Assembly (NCBI GenBank): GCA_905214795.1
Contig: CAJMNM010000009.1
Coordinates: forward strand, 25,764 to 89,763
DNA length: 64,000 nucleotides
Source: an uncultured bacterium
GTDB taxonomy: Bacteria; Bacteroidota; Bacteroidia; Bacteroidales; Bacteroidaceae
Direction: 5' to 3'
Positions 32,605 to 40,795 of this stretch are shown one piece after another. The notes below the pieces were generated by a model that was given only the letters and a program-made list of their open reading frames with translations, was not told the origin of the DNA and did no database searches. Position 1 is the stretch's first letter; every line of letters starts with the position of its first letter. The position numbers and the translations under genes were made by a program.

Positions 32605-33267
32605 ATGAAAAAATTTTTTGTAACCGCCATCATGGCAATGGGAATGGGGTGCGCATTTGCACAAACAGAAATTGTAACTAACGACACAATCACAAACGAT
32701 TCAACCAACACTATTGCACTTAATGATACTGTCGTAACTGAACCTAATAAGTCTGAACCCGTGGTTGAACAGAACATCGCTCTTAACGATACTGTTGTAA
32801 CGGAACCGGCTAAGTCTGAACCCGTGGTTGAGCAGAACATCGCTCTTAACGATACTGTTGTAACGGAACCGGCTAAGTCTGAACCCGTGGTTGAGCAGAA
32901 CATCGCTCTTAACGATACTGTTGTAACGGAACCGGCTAAGTCTGAACCCGTGGTTGAGCAGAACATCGCTCTTAACGATACTGTTGTAACGGAACCGGCT
33001 AAGTCTGAACCCGTGGTTGAGCAGAACATCGCTCTTAACGATACTGTTGTAACGGAACCAGCTAAGTCTGAACCCGTGGTTGAACAGAACATCACTCTTA
33101 ACGATACTGTTGTAACGGAACCAGCTAAGTCTGAACCCGTGGTTGAACAGAACATCACTCTTAACGATACTGTTGTAACGGATTCAACCAAAAACAAAGT
33201 TATCATCTATTGCGATAATAAAGCTACAGAAAAAGCAATTCGTGCATTATCATCTTTAATGAGATAA
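32605..33267 (+). CDS. Secreted protein of seven 21-residue tandem repeats
   Basis: This 220-residue protein is not one I recognise. It has a signal peptide (FFVTAIMAMGMGCAFA, cleavage before QTE near residue 20) and a short Thr/Asn-rich lead. Seven copies of a 21-residue unit follow (LNDTVVTEPAKSEPVVEQNIA, written here in plain order), with a partial eighth copy, then a short basic end (TKNKVIIYCD, IRALSSLMR). The repeats are acidic, lack aromatic residues and are probably disordered, like a spacer or surface coat. It lies downstream of a sigma54-like promoter and the kinase/regulator pair, and ends at a strong terminator. Role unknown; envelope stress or surface function is a guess. Confidence 0.82.
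   Translation: MKKFFVTAIMAMGMGCAFAQTEIVTNDTITNDSTNTIALNDTVVTEPNKSEPVVEQNIALNDTVVTEPAKSEPVVEQNIALNDTVVTEPAKSEPVVEQNIALNDTVVTEPAKSEPVVEQNIALNDTVVTEPAKSEPVVEQNIALNDTVVTEPAKSEPVVEQNITLNDTVVTEPAKSEPVVEQNITLNDTVVTDSTKNKVIIYCDNKATEKAIRALSSLMR
32719..33183 (+). repeat. 63-bp tandem repeats, seven full copies plus a partial copy
   Basis: The unit begins at CTT 32719 and repeats every 63 bases to 33159, with a 24-base partial unit after it. Copies 2 to 5 are identical at the DNA level, copies 6 and 7 are identical to each other, and copy 1 is more diverged. This indicates recent homogenisation and probable copy-number variation between strains. Confidence 0.93.
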
Positions 33268-33297
33268 ATAATTTTCTCTACTGTTCATTGCGAAGTG

Positions 33298-33336
33298 TAG
33301 GATGAGGTGTCCGTGAGGATTACTCATCCTATTTTT
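33298..33336 (+). terminator. Terminator after the tandem-repeat gene
   Basis: The 9-base stem TAGGATGAG / CTCATCCTA with a 16-base loop is followed by TTTTT. It lies 31 bases past the stop codon. Confidence 0.83.
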
Positions 33337-33394
33337 ATTTATCAATAATTTTCCTATAAGAAATCTGGGAATATTATAATCAAAATGAATTATA

Positions 33395-35332
33395 TTATTT
33401 CAATAAATCCCAATATACAACATAACGTTGCCGATGAGCTTCATAAAGAGGAATCATTTTTACACCATTCTCATTAACAAACTCAAATTTCCCAGGAATA
33501 CGTTTTAAATTCAAATTCTCTTTGTCTGGATCATATTTTAATGATACTGGTAAATTCTGAGGTATGCGATAATCATATGTATAATAATCATTATAAATTT
33601 TAGAATTTGAATAAGGCGCAGGTGATTTCATACCTTCTGTGCCAAGAAGACCAGCTAATACAATTGGGCCATAAATCACAGCTCCCTTTTGAGGATTATC
33701 AGGTGTAGATTCAACATATAAATTCATAGGATAGGTCACTTCAATACAGTCGCCGTTTCTCCATAATCTAGACAATTTTATATATGTCCCTGGGCGATGA
33801 CAAATACGAAGTTTTTTTCCATTTATTTTGAGTGTCACTTTTCCACTCCATTTGGGATAACGGATATTTAAAATCAATCGCGTAGGAGTCTTTAAATTAA
33901 GAATCAATCGTGTAGTTTCAGTATTCGGAATATCTGTTTCTTGTCTTAATTTCAATCCTTTTTCTTTCCAATTCAATTCTGAAGGGATAAATAAATTCAC
34001 AAAAAGATTATCATTACGATGATAATAAATGGCCTCTGCATATTTAGCATGACTCTCAAAACCACTTCCTACACAACACCAAAATGAATTCTCAGGTGTA
34101 CTGTAAACTTTATGTGCCCCTGACAATAAAGGTAAAAAATAAGCAACCATTCCTGTTTGAGGATCTTGTTGACCTAAAATATGATTATACAACGCTCTCT
34201 CATAATAATCTGCCACTTTTGAAGATGCATTCCAACAAAATAAATGACGACTTAGCTTTAACATATTATATGTACAACAAGTTTCTCCTGTATACCCACT
34301 GATATGTTTTGAGAATTCTGAAGGAGCAAAGAAATGTTCTTTATCACTACTACAACCCGGTGCAAAAGTATGTTTATCAACCATTGTGTACCAAAAGAAC
34401 TCACAAAGTTCTTTTGACTTCACCCCTGATGTCAACTCATAATTACGTGCTTCTGCTAATACTTTTGGTATAAAAGTATTTGTATGTAAAGGTACTAACT
34501 CATCTTTTTTATCTTTTAACGGTTCTATTACATCATTATGATAAAAGAAACCTGCCAACCAATAATAATGCTCATTTCCAGTTAAAGCATAAAGATTATA
34601 AAAAGATTCATTAATTCCCCCGAATTCATTTCTAATCATTTTCCTCCTTGTCTCTTCTGATAGAGGAGCTAATTTATTATAAGCCCAATCTCCGAATTTT
34701 ATCGCAATCTGTAAAGCCTGCTTATTATCAGCATATAAATATTGATCTATTAATCCTGATAATAATTTATGAAGAGTATACCAAGGAGCCCAAACATTAG
34801 TCCCACGTATATTACGATTTATAAGTTCCTCTGGAAAAGCACTCAAATAACCTGTTTGAAAAACAGACTGAACTTCAGACAATCCTACAATAAGACTATC
34901 TCCTTTCAATTTAAAAATATGACTACCTGTAGCTGCATACATTAAAGCATAAGCAGACAATAAATGTCCTGTTATATGGCCTCGCAACTCGCAATCCAAA
35001 GATTCCCAACCACCTAGCTTTCTCACAGTCATATATCCTCCTTCACGTCCTGAGTAAATACCTGCTGTTGTTTGAAAGCTATGTAAAAGTTGATCTACAC
35101 CAATAGAAACCATCCATGCTGAATCTCTCATCATATTATCATGAAAACGTCCCGGAAGCAAACGAACATCTTGTAAATTAAAACTTTCAGCTTGCACTTC
35201 AACCTTATTCTTCACTTTCATTTTTTCGTTATATTGTCCTGGATAAACAGATTGAGCGATAACTGCAATTGGACTCAACAAGAAAATTACTACTAAAACA
35301 ATATTTTGTATTCTTATTTTACTCATTATCAT
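33395..35332 (-). CDS. GH127-type (DUF1680) beta-L-arabinofuranosidase
   Basis: The 645-residue exported protein has a signal peptide to about residue 26 and then an (alpha/alpha)6 barrel. It keeps the residues that bind zinc and catalyse in GH127: Glu350 and Cys352 in GETCCTYNMLK, and Cys419/Cys420 in FWCCVGSGFE, matching the Glu-Cys...Cys-Cys set of the characterised beta-L-arabinofuranosidase. C-terminal beta-sandwich domains follow (from about 430). The related family GH146 cannot be excluded. It is the last gene of the enzyme block and its DNA is markedly more AT-rich than the lyase gene just upstream. Confidence 0.86.
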   Translation of the reverse strand: MIMSKIRIQNIVLVVIFLLSPIAVIAQSVYPGQYNEKMKVKNKVEVQAESFNLQDVRLLPGRFHDNMMRDSAWMVSIGVDQLLHSFQTTAGIYSGREGGYMTVRKLGGWESLDCELRGHITGHLLSAYALMYAATGSHIFKLKGDSLIVGLSEVQSVFQTGYLSAFPEELINRNIRGTNVWAPWYTLHKLLSGLIDQYLYADNKQALQIAIKFGDWAYNKLAPLSEETRRKMIRNEFGGINESFYNLYALTGNEHYYWLAGFFYHNDVIEPLKDKKDELVPLHTNTFIPKVLAEARNYELTSGVKSKELCEFFWYTMVDKHTFAPGCSSDKEHFFAPSEFSKHISGYTGETCCTYNMLKLSRHLFCWNASSKVADYYERALYNHILGQQDPQTGMVAYFLPLLSGAHKVYSTPENSFWCCVGSGFESHAKYAEAIYYHRNDNLFVNLFIPSELNWKEKGLKLRQETDIPNTETTRLILNLKTPTRLILNIRYPKWSGKVTLKINGKKLRICHRPGTYIKLSRLWRNGDCIEVTYPMNLYVESTPDNPQKGAVIYGPIVLAGLLGTEGMKSPAPYSNSKIYNDYYTYDYRIPQNLPVSLKYDPDKENLNLKRIPGKFEFVNENGVKMIPLYEAHRQRYVVYWDLLK

Positions 35333-35613
35333 AATTTTAAATATAAAACCATTAAATATCTTTTATAATTTCTATCTAATCACTATAGTGTTATTAAGGC
35401 AATTACAGAGAAGCATTTCGTTCATCAACAATATGTTTTAAAAACAACTATAATGGCGTAATAGGATTTCTCTGGAAATAGCATTTCCACATAGTCTTAC
35501 ATTGATATTCATATGTATATCATATTAGATCTATCAAATTCCAAGACTCTCAATAAGATTAAAATGGTCTAAAAATAATGTAAACTATATGAACATTACA
35601 ATTTATTTACAAT

Positions 35614-37899
35614 TCACTTATACAAATTGAACTTTAATGTAACATAACCTTTATCATAAATCAATTTATGATCTTTACCATTTACTCGTAAACAATTCGG
35701 TCTGGCAAGTACTCTAAAATCCGCATGAATGTACGCCTGGCCATCGACTCTTATATCCCAATTACCATCATTACAACTTTGCATATAATATAGTTTAGCC
35801 AAAGAAGAAAAATATGAAGTTTCACCACGACGCAACGCACTGCCATAGCAAACGAACAAATCTGTTGATTTTGCTGGATCTGTACCTTCATCATAAGTAA
35901 CTGCAAACATATAAGCGTCAGTTGTCCAACCATCTGCCTCTATCCAGGAATTGCTGTGCATGAGTCTACCATCAGCCAACTGATTAATGTAAATGTCTGT
36001 CACTTTACCATGTTGCCTTACTTTTAACCCAATCCAGTCCTTACCTTCGGTTTTCTCCATAATTGGTAAGTCTTTGTCCTCAGGCGTTTGTTTAAGAATG
36101 ACGGCCGTTACACCTTTAATCCTATCAGTCTGCCCAGGAAGATGAAAAGAATAATACTCTTCCTCTCCATCAAGATACTCAGTCGGACCTTTTCTCACCT
36201 CCCAGTACAAATCCTCGGGATAGTCATGCACAAAATTAGATAATGCCAACAAGCGTGGATACAACGGACGTACTACTACAGATGCACTGTCCGACGTTAT
36301 TGTCAAATCCGAACCGCGCTTCACAGCCTTACCATTATAATGCCAAAGCCATTCGAAATGCCCCTGTTTATGCGACTTTATGTCATCAATAATATAAATT
36401 ACACTGTCTTTCCAGAAAAAATGGCGAAAATTTCTGCTGAACTTATCCGCCATCGGTCCCGTACCATTAGCCAAAAGATACTTTGTCTGTCCGTTATCCA
36501 TCAGATAGTGAAGACTACCTCTAAGCATAGAACCTTGATACTGTTGCTCACGCGACTGACCTTCACCGTCAAACAACACCACATTATGCGCCTCACTCTG
36601 GAAAAAATACTCACGATACTCCGGATTAGGATAACTACAGTTTCCTGCATCTTTCAAAATATCCACTCCTTTATAGAACAAAATAAAAGAGTTGGCATCA
36701 GCATGAGAATGATTCCATGTCTGCCCACTTTTGACGGCCAGCATAGTGGCGTCTTTTGCCCACGAATTGCGCATTGTGGCCCATCCAAAATCAGCAAACA
36801 GTCTAGACATAGCATATGGCGGACAAAGCGGCGCTTTTTTCAAATCCGGCATATAAAGAAAACCCATCGGACGATTACGGTAATAACCGTCACGATGCTG
36901 CCCCTCTTTGACCTGAGCTATATACCACAATATACCCGGATCACGATATCCCAATGCATACAACAAAATCTGACTGGCATCTGCCGCCACGTTTTTATGG
37001 CCATCCCCAAAGTTTATGCTATACAGTACACCATTATGAGGATAGCAAACCGAAGCGAAAAACACAGGAAGCTGTTTAAGTTGTGGAATCTCCGGCAAGG
37101 TCTTGTCCGGATAAACATGTTTCCACGCAAGTCGAAATAACAAAGCCTCCATAATACCAAAATTTGCATAATTCAGACTTTCGTACATACCTCCCGCATC
37201 ATCAAACGTTTTGATTTTATTCTGTAACACATCTCCGGAAAAACCAAACCACTCGGGCATAATTTCATTCAATTCCTCTGCCCATTCACGCGCCTGAGGA
37301 ATCTCATCACGTAAAGCCAAAGCCAGCATTCCTCCCATATAGACACATGACGTCCACCAATTATGCCCCATTGAGTTTAAGGAATGTATTCGGGTAGGCT
37401 CCACAACCCAGTCCTCAACAGACGGTCTCACTCCCATTTCCATCAACCGCTCCGCAAGCTCTTTACGGTCTTTACGGCTCAATACGGAATAAACCGCATC
37501 ATAGGCCAACGCACATCTGTAACATTTGTCGGCCAATCCCAAATCGGCACGCCAAACCGGTTTGCGCGCAAGCATCTCCTCGCTACCCCAAGTCTGTGCC
37601 TCCGTGACCTTGTACAAAATATCTCTCAACTTGTCCGCGTAAGCCTGTTCTCCAGTCATCTTATAGACCAAGGCCAAATAATCCGCATCCCCCACATTTG
37701 TCCGTCGCAACGCAGACTTAGCCTTACTCTCAATCTCATTCCAACAACGGGCAATGCAAGTGTCAGACTCCACCTGCCTCTTAGCAGCCTCGATACGTTC
37801 TTGTGTAAACAGCAAAGCACGCCGCCCGCCTTTTTGGGCGGACAATGACAAAGACAGACATAACACTCCTACTCCCAATAATATTCTCTTCATATTCAT
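35614..37899 (-). CDS. Heparinase II/III-like polysaccharide lyase
   Basis: The 761-residue exported protein has a signal peptide ending near SLSAQ at 21-22. An (alpha/alpha) toroid occupies about 30-370 and a beta-sandwich follows from about 380. Probable active-site residues are His179 in NSMGHNWW, Tyr239 in GGMYESLNY, and His397 and His399 in NHSHADANSF; His438 in EAHNVVLFDG would help bind metal. These match the pattern of lyases in families such as PL12, PL15, PL17, PL21 and PL33, which split uronic-acid-containing chains by beta-elimination. The exact family is not certain. Its GC content (about 45-50% in lines sampled) is higher than that of its neighbours. Confidence 0.84.
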   Translation of the reverse strand: MNMKRILLGVGVLCLSLSLSAQKGGRRALLFTQERIEAAKRQVESDTCIARCWNEIESKAKSALRRTNVGDADYLALVYKMTGEQAYADKLRDILYKVTEAQTWGSEEMLARKPVWRADLGLADKCYRCALAYDAVYSVLSRKDRKELAERLMEMGVRPSVEDWVVEPTRIHSLNSMGHNWWTSCVYMGGMLALALRDEIPQAREWAEELNEIMPEWFGFSGDVLQNKIKTFDDAGGMYESLNYANFGIMEALLFRLAWKHVYPDKTLPEIPQLKQLPVFFASVCYPHNGVLYSINFGDGHKNVAADASQILLYALGYRDPGILWYIAQVKEGQHRDGYYRNRPMGFLYMPDLKKAPLCPPYAMSRLFADFGWATMRNSWAKDATMLAVKSGQTWNHSHADANSFILFYKGVDILKDAGNCSYPNPEYREYFFQSEAHNVVLFDGEGQSREQQYQGSMLRGSLHYLMDNGQTKYLLANGTGPMADKFSRNFRHFFWKDSVIYIIDDIKSHKQGHFEWLWHYNGKAVKRGSDLTITSDSASVVVRPLYPRLLALSNFVHDYPEDLYWEVRKGPTEYLDGEEEYYSFHLPGQTDRIKGVTAVILKQTPEDKDLPIMEKTEGKDWIGLKVRQHGKVTDIYINQLADGRLMHSNSWIEADGWTTDAYMFAVTYDEGTDPAKSTDLFVCYGSALRRGETSYFSSLAKLYYMQSCNDGNWDIRVDGQAYIHADFRVLARPNCLRVNGKDHKLIYDKGYVTLKFNLYK

Positions 37900-37982
37900 T
37901 ACTGCTTTTTTATTTCAATACGAATAAGGTAGAAACAATACCTACCCTTAAATTCATTACGGCCAACTTTTACCACAAAATA

Positions 37983-40520
37983 TCAAGGACATATCACTTT
38001 CCGGACATACCGTATGCCATCAACTGAATATGACAAAAAATAACATCCTGATGAAGACAGACATAAGCTTATACTTCCAGAAGCACAAGGCACCAAACCG
38101 CAAAGACGTCCGTCTGCTGATATCAAACGAATATTCTCCAAAACAGAAGTGGCACATAGTCTTAAAACACCGTTTTCTTGCCAAAAACAGACATGTTCAT
38201 CTTTAATGCTGCCGTTAACCTCTGTTACAAAATTCTGCAAATCTGATAAGGAATGAAATGTCTTCATCCACTCTATCGTATAAGAATCATTATTTCGCAC
38301 ACCGGCAACCTTAAAGGCAAATTTGGACAACTCCCAGATATCATGATCCGTCAATTGGGTACCTCCAAATGGTTTAGACAACATGTCACAATAATAAATG
38401 TCATCTCCCAACATCTGCCACTTGCCATAACCAGTATTACCAAACGGACCACGATCAGTATCCAATGCTAAATTATCTTTTGATATACCTTTTATTTTCA
38501 GAGCAAAAAACGGATAATTCCGTCCATCAATCAAAGTGCGATTCACACGTTGAATATCGCCCCGATAAGTACCATCATTTTGTTGGCTCATATTTACTTT
38601 CATACTATTTAATTCTCTTTCTATTGTCACACCGGATGTAACAGGAGTCCAGTCGTCCACATTGGTTTCCGAACTGTTAAAATCAGTATTCATATGTCCC
38701 AACTCAACATCAACCGGCAATGGTGCACTTTCACAAAACAACAATGAACCACAATCACTCTCGTTACAAAGTCCTTCTGGACGATTCTTCAACAAAAGTT
38801 CTTCAGTATATGGCATCTTCAATCCCTTACGATGAACATAATGATTATATGCAATCTCAAAGATACCACGTATACGTCCACGACCTTGAGAAGAAATACT
38901 ATGCCAATTACAATACTTACCGGAAATGTCATCCCATGTTCTGAAAGGCACATCATAACCCATATTATAACATGCGACATATTCAAATCCCTTTCTTAAA
39001 CGACTGTCCAACAATTCATAAAGAGAATCTCCCTGCAAATATCCCATTTCGCATATCATTCCCATACAACCGAGCGCCAGCATAGAATGTTGCTGATCTC
39101 GCCCACTTTCCTGTAACTGTCCGGTTTCCGCATCAATATAATTAGTTAATGTCCCGTTATCATGCCCATTAAGATAAAAATCACATGCCCGGTCATACAT
39201 CTCTGTGTTATCAAACAAAATAGCAGCTCCCATATAGGCCATTGTTACGATAAATCCCCAATTTCCATTCGTATAAGGAGAAGTATTATAAAACTGTTCC
39301 ATCACAGGAATAAAATGTGTTTTCAGCATATTTTCTACTTTCAAAATATCTGTTTCACTTATATCAGAACCGGTATATTTTAACAGTTCAATTGCCCGTA
39401 TAATTTTTATTCCTTCCAGTCCGACCAATAAAGGACGATCATTAGATTCGGGTATACCTTTCAGATTATCAGCATAAGCCACAAGTATTTGTATGGCTTT
39501 ATCGGCATAGCTTTTCCGGTCTGTCAATATCCACATTAAAGTATTCTCATAAGCCGCGCTAAAATCAGATGTCATACCATTATTGGTATATTTGTAATCC
39601 GGATGGTCACGCGAAATATAAGGATACGGCCCATTCATCTCATAATTATCACTCACCCGAGGAGAAGACCTTAACAAACAAAAACTTTCATATACAGGAT
39701 AATATTGATTAAAGATAGACTCACGCATACGTTGTATGCCACTTTGATTTACTATTATACCAGGATGAACAAAAACCTTCAATCCTCCTTTATAAAGCGC
39801 GGTAATTGCCGCTGTCAACTCGTCTTCAGAACTGCCGGTATTACGATATACTTTCTCGGCCTCATTTATTACGTCCTCTGAAACTCCTTTAACACGCGCC
39901 TGCTGTATCTTATCAGAAAGCCTCATAGCCTCATTATAACGTGACAACTCAGTCTGATATCGCATATACTCTTTTTCTGTCAAAAAAATCCACTGACAGT
40001 TTTCTGTATGTTCAGATACGTCTGTATCATAATAGAATCCGGATAAATAAGTGGTTTTCTGAAAATTTCTACCTAAAAAATTATCTGCTTTATACAAATC
40101 AGTCTGCGATGCGGCAACCTGAATATTAAAGATACCGGCATCAGATTGTGTAATATTCCACCCAAAAGGTGACTTACCATCTACAAAAACACCTTTTCCA
40201 TCTTGAACACGAGCATCTGTTTGTGTTGCAAAAACAAAACGTTGCTTCAACAGGTTGTATATATAATACTCATTCTGAGCTTTCTCATTTTCAGACTTCT
40301 GCAACTGAATTTTTAATCCTTGCCTATATGATATGGCTTGAGTTGCATAAGCTCCTCCATTCATAAGAAATCCTGATGTTCCTATATTGAATAAATAATA
40401 AACCGAGTCAGGACTGATTCTGTCAACTCCTGCCGGTTCAGGATGTTTCCACTCTGCCGAATAAACAGCATTTCCTTCTATTAACAGGATAAAAAACAAA
40501 ATAAATTTTAATGTTCTCAT
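37983..40520 (-). CDS. Alginate-lyase-like (PF05426 type) multidomain secreted protein
   Basis: The protein has 845 residues. A signal peptide (about 1-22) precedes an N-terminal beta-trefoil-like domain with a helical linker (about 35-245) that resembles the same part of the 606-residue neighbour. The catalytic-type helical barrel covers about 250-585, with SPYTNGNWGF (around 415-423) and ESGRDQQHS (471-479) as in alginate-lyase-like and PL38 proteins. A beta-sandwich (about 600-785) and a C-terminal tail with IRLISADGRL, similar to sorting-type domains, complete it. Activity on a uronic-acid polymer is likely, but the substrate is not readable. It lies upstream of the heparinase-like lyase gene by 83 bases. 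Confidence 0.8.
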   Translation of the reverse strand: MRTLKFILFFILLIEGNAVYSAEWKHPEPAGVDRISPDSVYYLFNIGTSGFLMNGGAYATQAISYRQGLKIQLQKSENEKAQNEYYIYNLLKQRFVFATQTDARVQDGKGVFVDGKSPFGWNITQSDAGIFNIQVAASQTDLYKADNFLGRNFQKTTYLSGFYYDTDVSEHTENCQWIFLTEKEYMRYQTELSRYNEAMRLSDKIQQARVKGVSEDVINEAEKVYRNTGSSEDELTAAITALYKGGLKVFVHPGIIVNQSGIQRMRESIFNQYYPVYESFCLLRSSPRVSDNYEMNGPYPYISRDHPDYKYTNNGMTSDFSAAYENTLMWILTDRKSYADKAIQILVAYADNLKGIPESNDRPLLVGLEGIKIIRAIELLKYTGSDISETDILKVENMLKTHFIPVMEQFYNTSPYTNGNWGFIVTMAYMGAAILFDNTEMYDRACDFYLNGHDNGTLTNYIDAETGQLQESGRDQQHSMLALGCMGMICEMGYLQGDSLYELLDSRLRKGFEYVACYNMGYDVPFRTWDDISGKYCNWHSISSQGRGRIRGIFEIAYNHYVHRKGLKMPYTEELLLKNRPEGLCNESDCGSLLFCESAPLPVDVELGHMNTDFNSSETNVDDWTPVTSGVTIERELNSMKVNMSQQNDGTYRGDIQRVNRTLIDGRNYPFFALKIKGISKDNLALDTDRGPFGNTGYGKWQMLGDDIYYCDMLSKPFGGTQLTDHDIWELSKFAFKVAGVRNNDSYTIEWMKTFHSLSDLQNFVTEVNGSIKDEHVCFWQENGVLRLCATSVLENIRLISADGRLCGLVPCASGSISLCLSSSGCYFLSYSVDGIRYVRKVICP

Positions 40521-40533
40521 AGTACTTATATAA

Positions 40534-40577
40534 AAAATGAGAAGAAAATAAACAGAACTTTATTCTCCTCTCATTTT
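40534..40577 (-). terminator. Terminator after the small peptide gene
   Basis: The near-perfect stem AAAATGAGAAGAAAATAAA / TTTATTCTCCTCTCATTTT with a 6-base loop lies 33 bases past the small gene. On the minus strand it is followed by a T-rich run. Confidence 0.72.
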
Positions 40578-40610
40578 CATCAGTTCATAATTAATTACTT
40601 ACTATTTTAA

Positions 40611-40769
40611 CTATTCCCATAGACCACCAAAATGGTTTTCATTAGACAATACGTCTAAGTCCTTATCCGCTTCATGTTGATTATCCAAGCCACAAGACAC
40701 CGTTAAAAGCATATGCTGCAATTGATATGCAAAAACCGTTACACAGGGTTTGTTATATTGTTTCTTCAT
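40611..40769 (-). CDS. Small 52-residue peptide, Bacteroidales KKxYxKP-type
   Basis: This short gene starts at ATG 40769, preceded by a good ribosome-binding site (AGGAAAGT then ATG), and stops at TAG 40611. It begins MKKQYNKPCVTVFAYQLQHM, contains one Cys in the middle and ends FGGLWE. Small proteins of this form (basic start, KP, hydrophobic middle, acidic stretch, Trp-Glu end) recur in Bacteroidales genomes and have, to my knowledge, no described function. It is 26 bases downstream of the 606-residue gene and ends before a terminator, so it is probably co-expressed with that gene. Confidence 0.68.
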   Translation of the reverse strand: MKKQYNKPCVTVFAYQLQHMLLTVSCGLDNQHEADKDLDVLSNENHFGGLWE

Positions 40770-40795
40770 ACTTTCCTATTATTTTAAATATAAAA

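Noticed and set aside
32719..33183. CRISPR array
   Set aside because: Repeats are 63 bases with no spacers and encode a continuous protein.
32589..33206. Long open frame on the minus strand through the 63-bp repeats (205 codons)
   Set aside because: It is a by-product of a stop-free repeat unit read on the other strand; it has no signal or domain, and the plus-strand product has a signal peptide, promoter and terminator.
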